Shown here: piece after piece, positions 1 to 6,500 of the stretch
Position numbering within the stretch: position 1 is the stretch's first letter
How the letters are laid out: each line of letters begins with the position of its first letter
Source of the DNA: Candidatus Woesearchaeota archaeon
GTDB taxonomy: Archaea > Nanobdellota > Nanobdellia > Woesearchaeales > UBA525
DNA length: 15,152 nucleotides
Assembly: GCA_013331575.1 (NCBI GenBank)
Contig: DUGD01000097.1
Location: 12,109-27,260 of the forward strand
Reading direction: 5' to 3'
Notes under the pieces: model-generated
What the model was told of the DNA's origin: nothing
Database searches by the model: none
The model's input: the letters and a program-made list of their open reading frames with translations, nothing else
Program-made: the position numbers and the translations under genes

Positions 1-143
1 CGAACATTGTCGAGTACGCCCCGGATCGGACGTTCTTCGAGGAGCTCTTCGGCATCGTCGCGCCTGCGAAGCAACCGAGTCTGCAGGACATCGCATCGAA
101 ACGCGCCATCGAATCATCAGGAGCGCAATTCGCATTACGTTAG
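1..143 (+). CDS. C-terminal fragment of an unrecognised protein
   Basis: The frame with whole codons from position 3 is open from the window edge to a TAG at 141-143 and gives 46 residues ending in GAQFALR. The composition is protein-like (TFFEELFGIVAPAKQP, then a charged segment), with no recognisable domain. The stop lies inside a short sequence that recurs after the regulator at 1104-2063 and leads into a T-rich tract, as expected for a real gene end. The gene starts outside the window, so neither its length nor its function can be judged. Confidence 0.55.
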   Translation, partial: NIVEYAPDRTFFEELFGIVAPAKQPSLQDIASKRAIESSGAQFALR

Positions 144-171
144 GCGCAATACTCTTTTTATTTTTTTATTT
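138..171 (+). terminator. T-rich 3' end with recurring GTTAGGCGCAA element
   Basis: CGTTAGGCGCAA (138-149) is followed by a tract that is almost all T to about 171. The same 12-mer followed by a similar T tract occurs at 2088-2120, again directly after a plus-strand gene. Archaeal transcription commonly ends at T-rich tracts. The tract overlaps the 3' end of the convergent minus-strand gene that stops at 166. Confidence 0.5.
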
Positions 172-573
172 CTTTGCAGGCAAGTCATACTTCGCCTTCA
201 TACTTGCAAGGAGTGCTTTCTCCTCGGGCGGCAGGTTGTCGTACGCATCTTTGAGCTGAAGGATGCGACCATGCAGTTCGTATCTCTTTTCGCGTTCGAA
301 ATAAGTAGCCGCTGCGCCTGCAAAGCAGCTCATAAATCCTATATCAATCGAATTAGCAGGGTATTTTGACAGGTCGCGCATAACATCCCAGAACAACGTG
401 CCTGCAAAAATAGCAGAGCCAACATACAACCCCATACGGAGACTACCGCGTCGTTTCATCTCCCGAAGAGAATCGTTGTTCGTGACTGTCGCTAGCGGCT
501 CGAGTTCTGCAACGATATCGTCAACAGAACGAATAGTGACTACTGGCGTCGTTGATGTAATCGATGTATCCAT
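166..573 (-). CDS. Small membrane protein with two hydrophobic segments
   Basis: Encodes 135 residues of no recognised family. An N-terminal soluble part (residues 1-45) is followed by two hydrophobic stretches (about 47-64 and 75-93) separated by a short charged loop, then a charged, probably helical tail (about 93-130) ending in PAKK. This suggests a hairpin membrane anchor with a cytoplasmic coiled tail. I chose ATG 573 because GGTGAT lies four bases upstream; an in-frame GTG at 582 would place that site inside the gene. The site overlaps the TGA of the upstream membrane-protein gene, so the two genes are almost certainly translated from one message and may work together. Confidence 0.65.
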   Translation of the reverse strand: MDTSITSTTPVVTIRSVDDIVAELEPLATVTNNDSLREMKRRGSLRMGLYVGSAIFAGTLFWDVMRDLSKYPANSIDIGFMSCFAGAAATYFEREKRYELHGRILQLKDAYDNLPPEEKALLASMKAKYDLPAKK

Positions 574-578
574 AAATA

Positions 579-962
579 TCACCTTCTTACAAAATCATTG
601 GAAAGTTTTTCATGCGCTCCAATTAGGACCCATGGAGCCCACGCATAAAGCAATGCCTCTCCGAATCCAATACCAGATCCGCATTCTTGCACGTATTTCT
701 GGACTAAAATATCGTAGTTTTCGATTGTGTTAGCACACAGCTCAACCTCTCTCGACAATACCTCAGCATAAGGTTTTGATTCTGGCAACCCAAAACGCTT
801 CACATCATCAAGATGGTTCTCCAACAAGACACATTTCTGTGTTTCAATGCTCATGGCAGGCATTCTTGGCGAAGATGCTATCGCTCTATAGAGGCCATAC
901 CCCGTCATCGAAAGCGAATATGTAAGCATCATGCACCCAATGGTCTCTGCAAATTTTACCAT
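579..962 (-). CDS. Small membrane protein, first gene of a two-gene unit
   Basis: Encodes 127 residues of no recognised family. A hydrophobic segment at about 8-27 is followed by a hydrophilic middle (about 35-95, cysteines at 44, 76 and 94) and a second hydrophobic segment at about 98-115 containing AWAPWVLIG. This layout fits a protein crossing the membrane twice with the middle domain on one side. It ends five bases before the ATG of the next membrane-protein gene, forming a tight two-gene unit. The start is ATG 962; GAGATGAA upstream is only a weak ribosome site. It diverges from the Lrp-type regulator at 1104, so the two may share control, which is inference. Confidence 0.6.
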   Translation of the reverse strand: MVKFAETIGCMMLTYSLSMTGYGLYRAIASSPRMPAMSIETQKCVLLENHLDDVKRFGLPESKPYAEVLSREVELCANTIENYDILVQKYVQECGSGIGFGEALLYAWAPWVLIGAHEKLSNDFVRR

Positions 963-1049
963 GCATTCATCTCAAAACTATTTATTTGTAACTATAGAAT
1001 AGTAAACGTAATATATTAACTTATTGACACAAAATTTTAATTATTACAA

Positions 1050-1085
1050 GTGTATTTATAAATAAACAAGAAAATATTTAAATAT
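1050..1085. promoter_or_regulatory. Two phased palindromes in the regulator's promoter
   Basis: TATTTATAAATA (1053-1064) and ATATTTAAATAT (1074-1085) are both perfect 12-bp palindromes with centres exactly 21 bp apart, two helical turns. The first extends to 18 bp (1050-1067) with one mismatched pair. The second contains the likely TATA box TTTAAATA (1077-1084), whose distance to ATG 1104 suggests a leaderless transcript. Lrp-family proteins typically bind phased dyads and often repress themselves, so autoregulation is plausible. AT-rich DNA forms such palindromes easily, hence moderate confidence. Confidence 0.45.
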
Positions 1086-1103
1086 ACACTACAAAGAACC
1101 CCT

Positions 1104-2063
1104 ATGCAACTCGACAAGCTCGATACGAAAATCCTCGCCACTTTAGAGCGCGACTCCAGCATCTCCATCACATCACTCGCAAAGATCGTCAAACGATCAA
1201 AAGAGACTGTCCATTATCGCCTCGAACGACTCAAAGAGCAAGACATCCTCCGCAGCTGCACTGCCGTCGTCGACATCGCGAAACTCGGATACCTGACCTT
1301 CCGCATCTATATCAGATGGCAGAATATGACTCTCAGCATCAAAGAGCAGTTCTACAAGGAGATCGGTGAGAACAAGAATGTATGGACGACGACCGAGCTG
1401 CACGGAAAATGGGATTTCGCGTTCTTCCTCGGCATCAAGCGCGACGAATATATCACGAAGTTCCACAACACCTGGAACGCGCTGCTCGCAAAATACAAAC
1501 CGTACATTGCCGAGCACAAGATCGCGATCTACGCGCCGATCCACAATTACAACAAACGGTTTTTTACTGATGAGAAAACAATTATCAGTCGCATCACCGG
1601 TGAGGACGCAGTCATTGAACACGATGAAATCGACGAACAGATCATCCTTGCCTACGCACCCGATGTGCGCCAGAGTCTCAGTGCTGTGGCGCGAACGGTA
1701 GGAACGAGCATCGAGACCGTCCGTCGGAGAATCCACGATCTTGAAGAGAAAAAAGTCATTGTCGGTTATAAGATAGACATCAATCTCGCGAAGCTTGGAT
1801 TCCAAGGATATCGTGTGGATTTTGCACTTAACACCACACAGAAGAACATGGAGATCTATGAGTACCTCAAACAACACAAATATTTTTACCAGATCAACAA
1901 ATCAATCGGTGGTGCAGACATTGAGACAGAAGTCGTGGTCCGTGATCTCGCACACTTACTTGAACTCCTCGAGGAGATTATGCGAGTGTTCCGCGGCGTG
2001 ATCAAGAGCTATGAATATATGGGGTACAGCGATTTCCCGAAATTGTCCATCGTACCAGATTGA
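1104..2063 (+). CDS. Tandem Lrp/AsnC-type transcriptional regulator
   Basis: Encodes 319 residues built from two copies of the Lrp/AsnC layout. HTH 1 spans about 5-50 (LDTKILATLERDSSISITSL, then KETVHYRLERLKEQDIL) and sensor-like region 1 about 62-145. HTH 2 spans about 174-220 (IDEQIILAY, then ETVRRRIHDLEEKKVIVGYK) and sensor-like region 2 about 230-310. The halves align internally: VDIAKLGYLTFRIYI after the first HTH and INLAKLGFQGYRVDF after the second. A classical Lrp protein is about 150 residues, so this is a covalent pseudo-dimer, known in archaea. It should bind DNA and may respond to a small ligand, which cannot be named. The transcript is probably leaderless. The gene faces away from the 579-962 membrane unit and sits behind two phased palindromes. 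Confidence 0.9.
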   Translation: MQLDKLDTKILATLERDSSISITSLAKIVKRSKETVHYRLERLKEQDILRSCTAVVDIAKLGYLTFRIYIRWQNMTLSIKEQFYKEIGENKNVWTTTELHGKWDFAFFLGIKRDEYITKFHNTWNALLAKYKPYIAEHKIAIYAPIHNYNKRFFTDEKTIISRITGEDAVIEHDEIDEQIILAYAPDVRQSLSAVARTVGTSIETVRRRIHDLEEKKVIVGYKIDINLAKLGFQGYRVDFALNTTQKNMEIYEYLKQHKYFYQINKSIGGADIETEVVVRDLAHLLELLEEIMRVFRGVIKSYEYMGYSDFPKLSIVPD

Positions 2064-2087
2064 GAACGCATGCAGAAATTAGCGCTT

Positions 2088-2120
2088 CGTTAGGCGCAAC
2101 ACTTATTTTTATTTTTCTAT
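2088..2120 (+). terminator. T-rich terminator with recurring GTTAGGCGCAA element
   Basis: CGTTAGGCGCAA (2088-2099) is followed by ACACTTATTTTTATTTTTCTAT, a T-rich stretch reaching 2120, 25 bases after the regulator's stop. It matches the element at 138-171 in sequence and position. It lies between convergent genes. Confidence 0.5.
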
Positions 2121-2153
2121 ATCAATAATATAAAAAATAAAGGAGATACCAAT

Positions 2154-2678
2154 CTAATCTTTCCATTGCCACGTCGGACAGGGATAGGTTCCAGAATTGT
2201 GCGCAGCAATAGCACCAGCATTGCCGTAGCTCTGATAATAAGGAATCTTATCCCCCGGTCGCAAATGCAGGACAGCAGTTGTCATACTAGTATCATATGA
2301 ATCAGTGTTTCCGAAATATCGTTTTGTGACAACCAACATCGGCCGCATATTTGAGGGGAGATTACGTTCGATGCGGAACGCGGAGCGCGAAATTGGTTCG
2401 TGATGCTGTGGCATCGGAGATAATCCATCATGCGTTCGCACCATCGGATCGTCTGTCAGGAACCCGCGTTCGCACGAGGCTATGACCTCAAGCGCATTGC
2501 CTCCATCCAGTCGCGTACCCATATCCGGCACAGTTCTTTCCAACAGCACCGGATTATTGACGACGTATTCGACCGGTCGATATCCACAAGCACTCGCACC
2601 CAGGCCAATTGCAAACAGGCCGACGCCGAGCATCTTCGTTGATATTTTCTGACTTAATGGTTTCATGTATGTTTTCAT
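2154..2678 (-). CDS. Exported protein, possible lipoprotein
   Basis: Encodes 174 residues. The N-terminus has a basic region (to about residue 15), a hydrophobic core (MLGVGLFAIGLGASA) and Cys31 directly after it, like a secretory signal that could be lipid-modified; the preceding residues ASA do not fit the bacterial lipobox well. The mature part has two further cysteines (CERG and CPTW) and no recognised domain. I chose ATG 2678 because GAGGTGATT lies just before it; an upstream in-frame start (2738) would place this strong ribosome site inside the gene. A minus-strand ATATAAC near 2721-2729 could be the TATA box of a short-leader transcript. It is divergent from the winged-helix regulator at 2788, which may control it. 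Confidence 0.65.
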   Translation of the reverse strand: MKTYMKPLSQKISTKMLGVGLFAIGLGASACGYRPVEYVVNNPVLLERTVPDMGTRLDGGNALEVIASCERGFLTDDPMVRTHDGLSPMPQHHEPISRSAFRIERNLPSNMRPMLVVTKRYFGNTDSYDTSMTTAVLHLRPGDKIPYYQSYGNAGAIAAHNSGTYPCPTWQWKD

Positions 2679-2681
2679 TTC

Positions 2682-2690
2682 AATCACCTC
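2682..2690 (-). promoter_or_regulatory. Strong Shine-Dalgarno site deciding the 2678 start
   Basis: The minus strand reads GAGGTGATT three bases before ATG 2678, a near-complete match to the archaeal anti-SD complement GGAGGTGAT. It decides the start codon of the exported protein and contrasts with the leaderless gene diverging from the same region. Confidence 0.75.
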
Positions 2691-2742
2691 TTTTGTTACA
2701 TCACAATAGTAACGCTTGTAGTTATATGTGACGTTCAATAAT

Positions 2743-2787
2743 AATTAAACCATAAAGTTTAAATAAAACGATGAACTATACAGTTCA
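2743..2787. promoter_or_regulatory. Promoter with two dyads before a winged-helix regulator
   Basis: TTAAAC (2745-2750) and GTTTAA (2757-2762) form an inverted repeat overlapping the likely TATA box (TTTAAATA region, about 2758-2765). TGAACTATACAGTTCA (2772-2787) is a second inverted repeat with perfect 6-bp arms that ends at the base before ATG 2788. The TATA-to-ATG distance fits a leaderless start. A repressor on the second dyad would block transcription initiation, so autoregulation by the adjacent HTH protein is the simplest reading. Confidence 0.55.
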
Positions 2788-3639
2788 ATGAAAACGCAAG
2801 CAGCGCCGTTCATCGAGAAGAACAGCATCAAAGGCATACTCTTCTCAACACTGACAAAAGAACACCCTCTCAAGATCATAGATTTGACGAACATCATGCG
2901 CAAACGCCACGGACGCAGCGTAACGTTCCAAGCGGTGAGAAAAGCGCTGCTCGCACTCGCCGATGAAGGCGTGTTGCAGAGACAAGACGATGGGTACTCA
3001 ATACGCAAAGAGTGGGCGAACGAAACAAAACAGATGATTGATATGCTCATCAAGGACCTTGCAGAGGAACCGAAGAGACCTCGTCGCACAGAGAGTATCG
3101 ACGAAGATGTGACAGTCTACCTATTCTCATCAATCAACGAGATGATGAAATTCTGGGAAAGCATCATCGACGATTGGTTCCAAGGATTCGAGAAGGGCGA
3201 TCCCCACATCAATTGCTACCAAGGTGCACACCTATGGGAAGGCATCCTCCATCTCGATCGGGAACGGACATTGATGGGCCAGCTCAAGAGAAAAGGCATC
3301 AAGTCATATGCCATCTGTACAGGAGGCACACCGCTTGACCGCAATGCCGCGAAATTCTACAAAGAGATAGGGCTTCACGTGCACATCACTTCCTCGAATG
3401 CGACATTTGACCGTGCGCACTATATCGCAACCTACGGCGACATCATCGTCGAGACTACCTATCCAGAAAAGATTGTGAAAAAACTCGACGCGTTCTTCAG
3501 AAAGAACCGCACAGTCGAACATCTTGATCTGAAAGCACTATCAGAGATCGTCAATCTGAAAGCACCCGTCAAACTCACAGTCATAAAAAATCGCAGCATG
3601 GCGAATCACGTTAACAAGAGCATCATCGATCAGTGCTAG
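2788..3639 (+). CDS. Winged-helix regulator with large C-terminal sensor domain
   Basis: Encodes 283 residues. The N-terminal 75 look like a winged helix: a helical start (IKGILFSTLTKEHPLKIIDL), recognition-helix-like SVTFQAVRKALLALADEGVLQR, and a wing (DDGYSI). A charged linker (about 80-105) leads to a C-terminal alpha/beta domain (about 106-240: VTVYLFSSINEMMKFW, then IKSYAICTGG, HVHITSSN and DIIVETTYP). The layout resembles TrmB-like regulators with a phospholipase-D-like effector domain, but I see no clear HxK catalytic motif, so a binding rather than catalytic role is likely. It is probably leaderless and has a dyad directly before its ATG. Its last 17 bases overlap the 3' end of the convergent Nudix gene. 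Confidence 0.75.
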   Translation: MKTQAAPFIEKNSIKGILFSTLTKEHPLKIIDLTNIMRKRHGRSVTFQAVRKALLALADEGVLQRQDDGYSIRKEWANETKQMIDMLIKDLAEEPKRPRRTESIDEDVTVYLFSSINEMMKFWESIIDDWFQGFEKGDPHINCYQGAHLWEGILHLDRERTLMGQLKRKGIKSYAICTGGTPLDRNAAKFYKEIGLHVHITSSNATFDRAHYIATYGDIIVETTYPEKIVKKLDAFFRKNRTVEHLDLKALSEIVNLKAPVKLTVIKNRSMANHVNKSIIDQC

Positions 3640-4063
3640 GGCGCTCGATAGCGTCCCGCTCGTGCAGCAATAAGTCTACAGTGTGCCGTGTCACGCTCAC
3701 GAGGTTGAGCTTGAGCGCGTCCCGAAGCGAGCACCACACGGATTCTTCCGCTTCGTCGTTAAGCTGCAACGTACCCCCAACCATCCTGCAGATGAAATTA
3801 TGACCGACGAAATGCTTGTCCGGCTTGTAGAATTCTTCGGAATTGATGACTTCGACGCACTCGACGAAGCGCACATCCTGCACAAGAAGGCCGGTCTCTT
3901 CGAGCACCTCGCGTCGCACAGTCTCTTCAAGAGTCTCTCCGAACTCGACGTGACCGCCGGGGATGATGTATCGATCGTGCCATTTATGCGATTTGACGAA
4001 CAGGAATTCGTCCTTGTCGTTACCCACGAGCACACCGACAGTCACACGAGGAACTTCGACCAT
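3623..4063 (-). CDS. Nudix hydrolase
   Basis: Encodes 146 residues with a complete Nudix box at about 37-59: G-H-V-E-F-G-E, then REVLEETGL, matching GX5EX7REUXEEXGU including the metal-binding glutamates. Nudix enzymes cleave nucleoside diphosphate-X bonds, for example oxidised dNTPs or nucleotide sugars; the substrate cannot be named from sequence. The length is normal for a single-domain member. ATG 4063 follows a minus-strand TATA box (4085-4092) at leaderless distance. It overlaps the regulator at 2788-3639 tail to tail. The MarR-like gene upstream on the same strand is separated by about 110 bases and T-runs, so it is probably transcribed separately. Confidence 0.9.
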   Translation of the reverse strand: MVEVPRVTVGVLVGNDKDEFLFVKSHKWHDRYIIPGGHVEFGETLEETVRREVLEETGLLVQDVRFVECVEVINSEEFYKPDKHFVGHNFICRMVGGTLQLNDEAEESVWCSLRDALKLNLVSVTRHTVDLLLHERDAIERPSTDR

Positions 4064-4084
4064 AGAATCGACATGATACTAAGA

Positions 4085-4092
4085 TATTAAAA
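4085..4092 (-). promoter_or_regulatory. TATA box of the Nudix gene
   Basis: The minus strand reads TTTTAATA centred about 25 bases before ATG 4063, consistent with a leaderless transcript. Confidence 0.5.
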
Positions 4093-4127
4093 AATGATCG
4101 GTGTGCATGACCGTGATTGAAATCGAT

Positions 4128-4172
4128 TTAAAAAAACTGCAGAGAGAACTACAAAAAGTCGATAACAAAAAC
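4128..4172 (-). terminator. Serial T-runs after the MarR-like gene
   Basis: Downstream of the stop at 4173 the minus strand carries several short T-runs (TTTTTG twice, then a run of seven or so T). This fits oligo-T termination between this gene and the Nudix promoter. Confidence 0.4.
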
Positions 4173-4448
4173 CTAAAGAGCGCTTCGTATGCCGTCGATG
4201 GCTTTCGCCACCTCTTCGCCTTTCTTCGTGAGCTTGAGTATCTTGAGGCGACCTTCCTTCTGGAACGTGACGAGATCCGCCTTCTGCATCTCGCTGAGTA
4301 TCTTGACGATGTGGCTGTAGGTGCAATCGACATCCTTGGCGAGATGCGACGCGTACTGCTCCTGCTGCGCGTTGAGTAGATTGACGAGCATCATCGCGGG
4401 CTTCTCACGGAAGAACACACCGAAAATTTTCTTATTTCTCGACGACAT
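4173..4448 (-). CDS. Small MarR-like winged-helix DNA-binding protein
   Basis: Encodes 91 residues from ATG 4448. The order is a helical segment (MLVNLLNAQQEQYASHLAKD), a recognition-helix-like segment (CTYSHIVKILSEMQKADLVT), a wing (FQKEGRLKILKLT) and a final helix (KKGEEVAKAIDGIRSAL). This is the MarR/archaeal wHTH pattern without a ligand domain. I chose ATG 4448 because GGTG lies four bases upstream and everything N-terminal of it looks like promoter DNA: the in-frame extension to 4523 would encode through a TATA box. AACATATGTT (4466-4475) in the leader or promoter could be its own operator. The target genes are unknown. Confidence 0.75.
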   Translation of the reverse strand: MSSRNKKIFGVFFREKPAMMLVNLLNAQQEQYASHLAKDVDCTYSHIVKILSEMQKADLVTFQKEGRLKILKLTKKGEEVAKAIDGIRSAL

Positions 4449-4465
4449 GAAGCACCACACTCTAA

Positions 4466-4514
4466 AACATATGTTGGAACATTTATTATCGAAAACCTTC
4501 ATTTCTTTATATAG
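4466..4514 (-). promoter_or_regulatory. Promoter and candidate operator of the MarR-like gene
   Basis: CTATATAAA on the minus strand (4506-4514) is a good TATA box with a predicted start near 4484. The perfect 10-bp palindrome AACATATGTT (4466-4475) lies just downstream. The same box reads TTTATATAG on the plus strand and could also fire towards 4540, where I see no gene. Confidence 0.4.
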
Positions 4515-4523
4515 TTTTCGCAA

Positions 4524-4891
4524 TCACCACTGCGAACGAAGATGATGCTGTGCGACTCGCGTATCGACGAGCCGCGTACACTGTATTCCCACAACACTAC
4601 TGCACATGCGTGCGCACTCTTATTTAAATCTTGGCTTCACCCAATCAATGAGACAAATCGGCGAGTTCTTACATAGAACACATCGGCTCAGATAACCACG
4701 TCCCCACCCCACCGCAGTCCATCGAGCTCTACGAATGAGCAAATACAAAGATGATCGAATAACGGCAAGAATAGTCCGCGCAACACAACGTTCAAGGCCA
4801 ACGCTCACAACATCAACATGTAGGCGCAGCAGCATGCGGAGAAAGAACGGTGCAACACCGCATGGAACGATAGCTCACGCGAGTCCGGATG
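4524..4891. other. No recognisable gene
   Basis: This 368-base stretch has no protein-like reading frame on either strand. It holds a TATTTAAAT box (4621-4629) and short inverted repeats, for example GTTCT/AGAAC near 4665-4680 and ATGCGG/CCGCAT near 4835-4865. It lies downstream of the candidate RNA at 4892-5097 on the minus strand and could contain more of it if transcription reads past the T-run. Confidence 0.5.
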
Positions 4892-5097
4892 AAAAAAATG
4901 GTGCGCTCGCAAACGACATCGGTATTCTGTTTCTGGGGTTTCCTTTGTCGCAACTGTTCTTTGCCGTTCGCGAAACAAGCAAAGGTTCGCAGGCCTTTGC
5001 TCGCCGGTTTCCCACGCGACCTCCAATGCTCTTGTAGAGGAATGGGACGGGCTGGTGCGGCGCCACCCGAAAGCAGCCATCCACACCAGTATACTAA
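4892..5097 (-). ncRNA. Candidate structured RNA of about 200 nt, unknown family
   Basis: On the minus strand a TATA box (TTTAAATA, 5119-5126) predicts a start near 5097, and seven consecutive T (4892-4898) offer an end. Between them are several helices. GGUGUGG (5087-5081) pairs with CCGCACC (5060-5054) around GCUGCU-UUCG-GGUGGC; UCCCA (5047-5043) pairs with UGGGA (5014-5010); AGCAAAGG (5001-4994) pairs with CCUUUGCU (4985-4978); CGACA (4950-4946) pairs with UGUCG (4918-4914). The first stem-loop needs G-U wobbles that become mismatches on the other strand, which favours minus-strand transcription. CGCACC (4905-4900), next to the T-run, could also pair with the 5' GGUGUG, giving an alternative closing helix. 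No tRNA, SRP or clear RNase P signature was found. Boundaries are inferred. Confidence 0.4.
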
Positions 5098-5126
5098 AAC
5101 GTATCTTAGTATAATTTATATTTAAA
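5090..5126 (-). promoter_or_regulatory. TATA box and 24-bp dyad at the candidate RNA start
   Basis: TATACTAA (5090-5097) and TTAGTATA (5106-5113) form a perfect inverted repeat with an 8-base spacer. It lies just downstream of the minus-strand TATA box TTTAAATA (5119-5126) and spans the predicted start site. The plus-strand gene at 5220 has its own TATA box at 5187-5197, so this promoter most likely serves the minus strand. Confidence 0.45.
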
Positions 5127-5183
5127 CATTTCGGTGTTAAAAACTGCACATTGAAATGGGTTATACACCGACATCTACCGGCG

Positions 5184-5197
5184 GAACTTTTAAAAAG
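5184..5197 (+). promoter_or_regulatory. TATA box GAACTTTTAAAAAG
   Basis: GAACTTTTAAAAAG is centred about 28 bases before ATG 5220. The identical 14-mer lies at the same distance before the metallophosphoesterase gene (12354-12367, minus), marking it as a promoter element of this genome. Confidence 0.6.
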
Positions 5198-5219
5198 CCC
5201 AGAGCACAAGACTGCGATA

Positions 5220-5939
5220 ATGGAATCTGATAGCTGGCTTGAACCACGGACAAGAATACCGTTCGTCGGCATCATCGCAATCACACTCATCGTCATCGTC
5301 GTTGCAGTCTTCGTCAAAACACAGATCGGGCCACTATTCCCGGCAAGCGACATCACAGTCCAGGAGGCGGGAAACGCACCTGCCATAACAGGCCGCGCCA
5401 CCAGCTCATCATCATTCATCGGATTACGCGAGATTGATTTGCAGCGCCAAGAGTACTTGCGCGGCGTCCTCAACACAGGAGAGGGATCGCAGCAATTCAC
5501 CGCAGATATTCCCCGTCGGATGCTCGTCATCGAACGGGAAGGCGTGCGCGAGGAGATCATACTGGCACCATCATCGAATGACCCCACTATTTTCACCGCC
5601 ATCTTCGATAACAACAATCTAGCGACAAGAGTCGATCTCGACACCGGAGACCTCGTGCTACGCTATAGCGAGCCGGGAAAGAGCGTCGGGTACACCAGCA
5701 TCACGCTGGGGACGGTTGTCACATACGAGGGCACGTTCAAGTTCCGCAACCAGCAATACACCATCCAGTTCGTTCCGGGAAGCGAAGAAGCAATCATCGC
5801 GGCAGGAAGCGTGCAGACAGTAGTTCCGCTCCTCGAGGAGAATGGACTCTACAGCGGTACGTGGCAAGATGATCGCAATATCCGTCCGATCACCATCAAC
5901 CCGAAACGCCTGCAGGCGGTTATCGAAGACGTGTACTAG
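5220..5939 (+). CDS. Single-pass membrane-anchored protein
   Basis: Encodes 239 residues: a short N-terminus, one strongly hydrophobic segment at about 14-32 (PFVGIIAITLIVIVVAVFV), a Ser/Thr-rich spacer (about 40-65) and a beta-rich domain to the end (RRMLVIEREGVREEIILA, then VDLDTGDLVLRY, YTSITLGTVVTYEGTF and QYTIQFVPGS). It is probably anchored with the C-terminal domain outside the cell. I recognise no family. I chose ATG 5220 over an in-frame TTG at 5151 because a TATA box (5184-5197) lies between them at leaderless distance from 5220. It stands alone on this strand. Confidence 0.7.
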   Translation: MESDSWLEPRTRIPFVGIIAITLIVIVVAVFVKTQIGPLFPASDITVQEAGNAPAITGRATSSSSFIGLREIDLQRQEYLRGVLNTGEGSQQFTADIPRRMLVIEREGVREEIILAPSSNDPTIFTAIFDNNNLATRVDLDTGDLVLRYSEPGKSVGYTSITLGTVVTYEGTFKFRNQQYTIQFVPGSEEAIIAAGSVQTVVPLLEENGLYSGTWQDDRNIRPITINPKRLQAVIEDVY

Positions 5940-6160
5940 CTACGCACATTCGTTCTAAGCCGATTTCGCCAATTGGAGTGCGCCGCTCAAAGCGATAAGA
6001 CAATCTACAGAACGCCGAGAACGACAGAGCACGCTGTACGCATGAATTCGTCGCGTGACTGCGGTATGAAATGATACTCCCCAACACTCTCCAATACGAA
6101 GTCGGATTCCAGAGTAATACTATAGCATCACACGTGCCTTAACGTAAAAGAAGTCAAGCC

Positions 6161-6496
6161 CTAGTTCCTGTCGCGCCAGGAGTACTTGCACGATTCGCAC
6201 TTCAAGAATTTCGTCTCGGGCTCGTCGCTCGCCCGCATCTGTTTGGTCCACCAGAACGCGCGCGGATGTTTGCACTTCGGGCATTGTTCATCCGTGAGCG
6301 GAAGCGTGGTATCCCCCTCAGTCACGACCGCAACAGCCTCTTTCTTCACGTCGCGAACGACCTCCTTGATGGTGGTCTTTGGAGCGGAAGTCTGAGCGGC
6401 ATTCTTGGTTGTGTACCCGCAAGAGCACGCGAAGTAACGCTTACCCTTCTCTTCTTTCGGCGACATCATGGATCCGCATTTGGGGCAAAACAACAT
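6161..6496 (-). CDS. tfs: Transcript-cleavage factor TFS (RPB9/TFIIS-like)
   Basis: Encodes 111 residues with two zinc ribbons. The N-terminal one has C4/C7 (CPKCG) and C24/C26 (CSCGY); the C-terminal one has C72/C75 (CPKCK) and C100/C103 (CESCK). The C-terminal loop carries MRASDEPET, whose acidic Asp-Glu pair (91-92) enters the RNA polymerase active site and stimulates cleavage of backtracked RNA in TFS/TFIIS. Length and layout are typical. I chose ATG 6496, not the in-frame GTG 6511, because the TATA box (6519-6526) is at leaderless distance and homologues begin at MxFCPKCG. The promoter has an unusual GC-rich dyad. The linker between ribbons (about 35-68) is charged. Confidence 0.93.
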   Translation of the reverse strand: MLFCPKCGSMMSPKEEKGKRYFACSCGYTTKNAAQTSAPKTTIKEVVRDVKKEAVAVVTEGDTTLPLTDEQCPKCKHPRAFWWTKQMRASDEPETKFLKCESCKYSWRDRN

Positions 6497-6500
6497 ACTC

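Noticed and set aside
4978..5001. tRNA T-arm-like AAAGGTTCGCAGGCCTTT.
   Set aside because: The loop lacks the conserved A58 and there is no matching acceptor or anticodon arm; it is better explained as a hairpin of the candidate RNA.
4735..5037. Plus-strand open frame of 100 codons.
   Set aside because: No promoter or ribosome site, biased composition, and it overlaps the predicted RNA helices.
4892..5097. RNase P RNA: the minus strand has CAGAAACAG followed by AATACCG, vaguely like a conserved RNase P segment.
   Set aside because: The 5' conserved GAGGAAAGUCC-like strand and the P4 pairing are not found, so I kept it as an unassigned RNA.
4805..5644. Long minus-strand open frame of 279 codons.
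   Set aside because: It runs antisense through the 5220-5939 gene and through the structured stretch; composition is Arg/Ser-rich and not protein-like.
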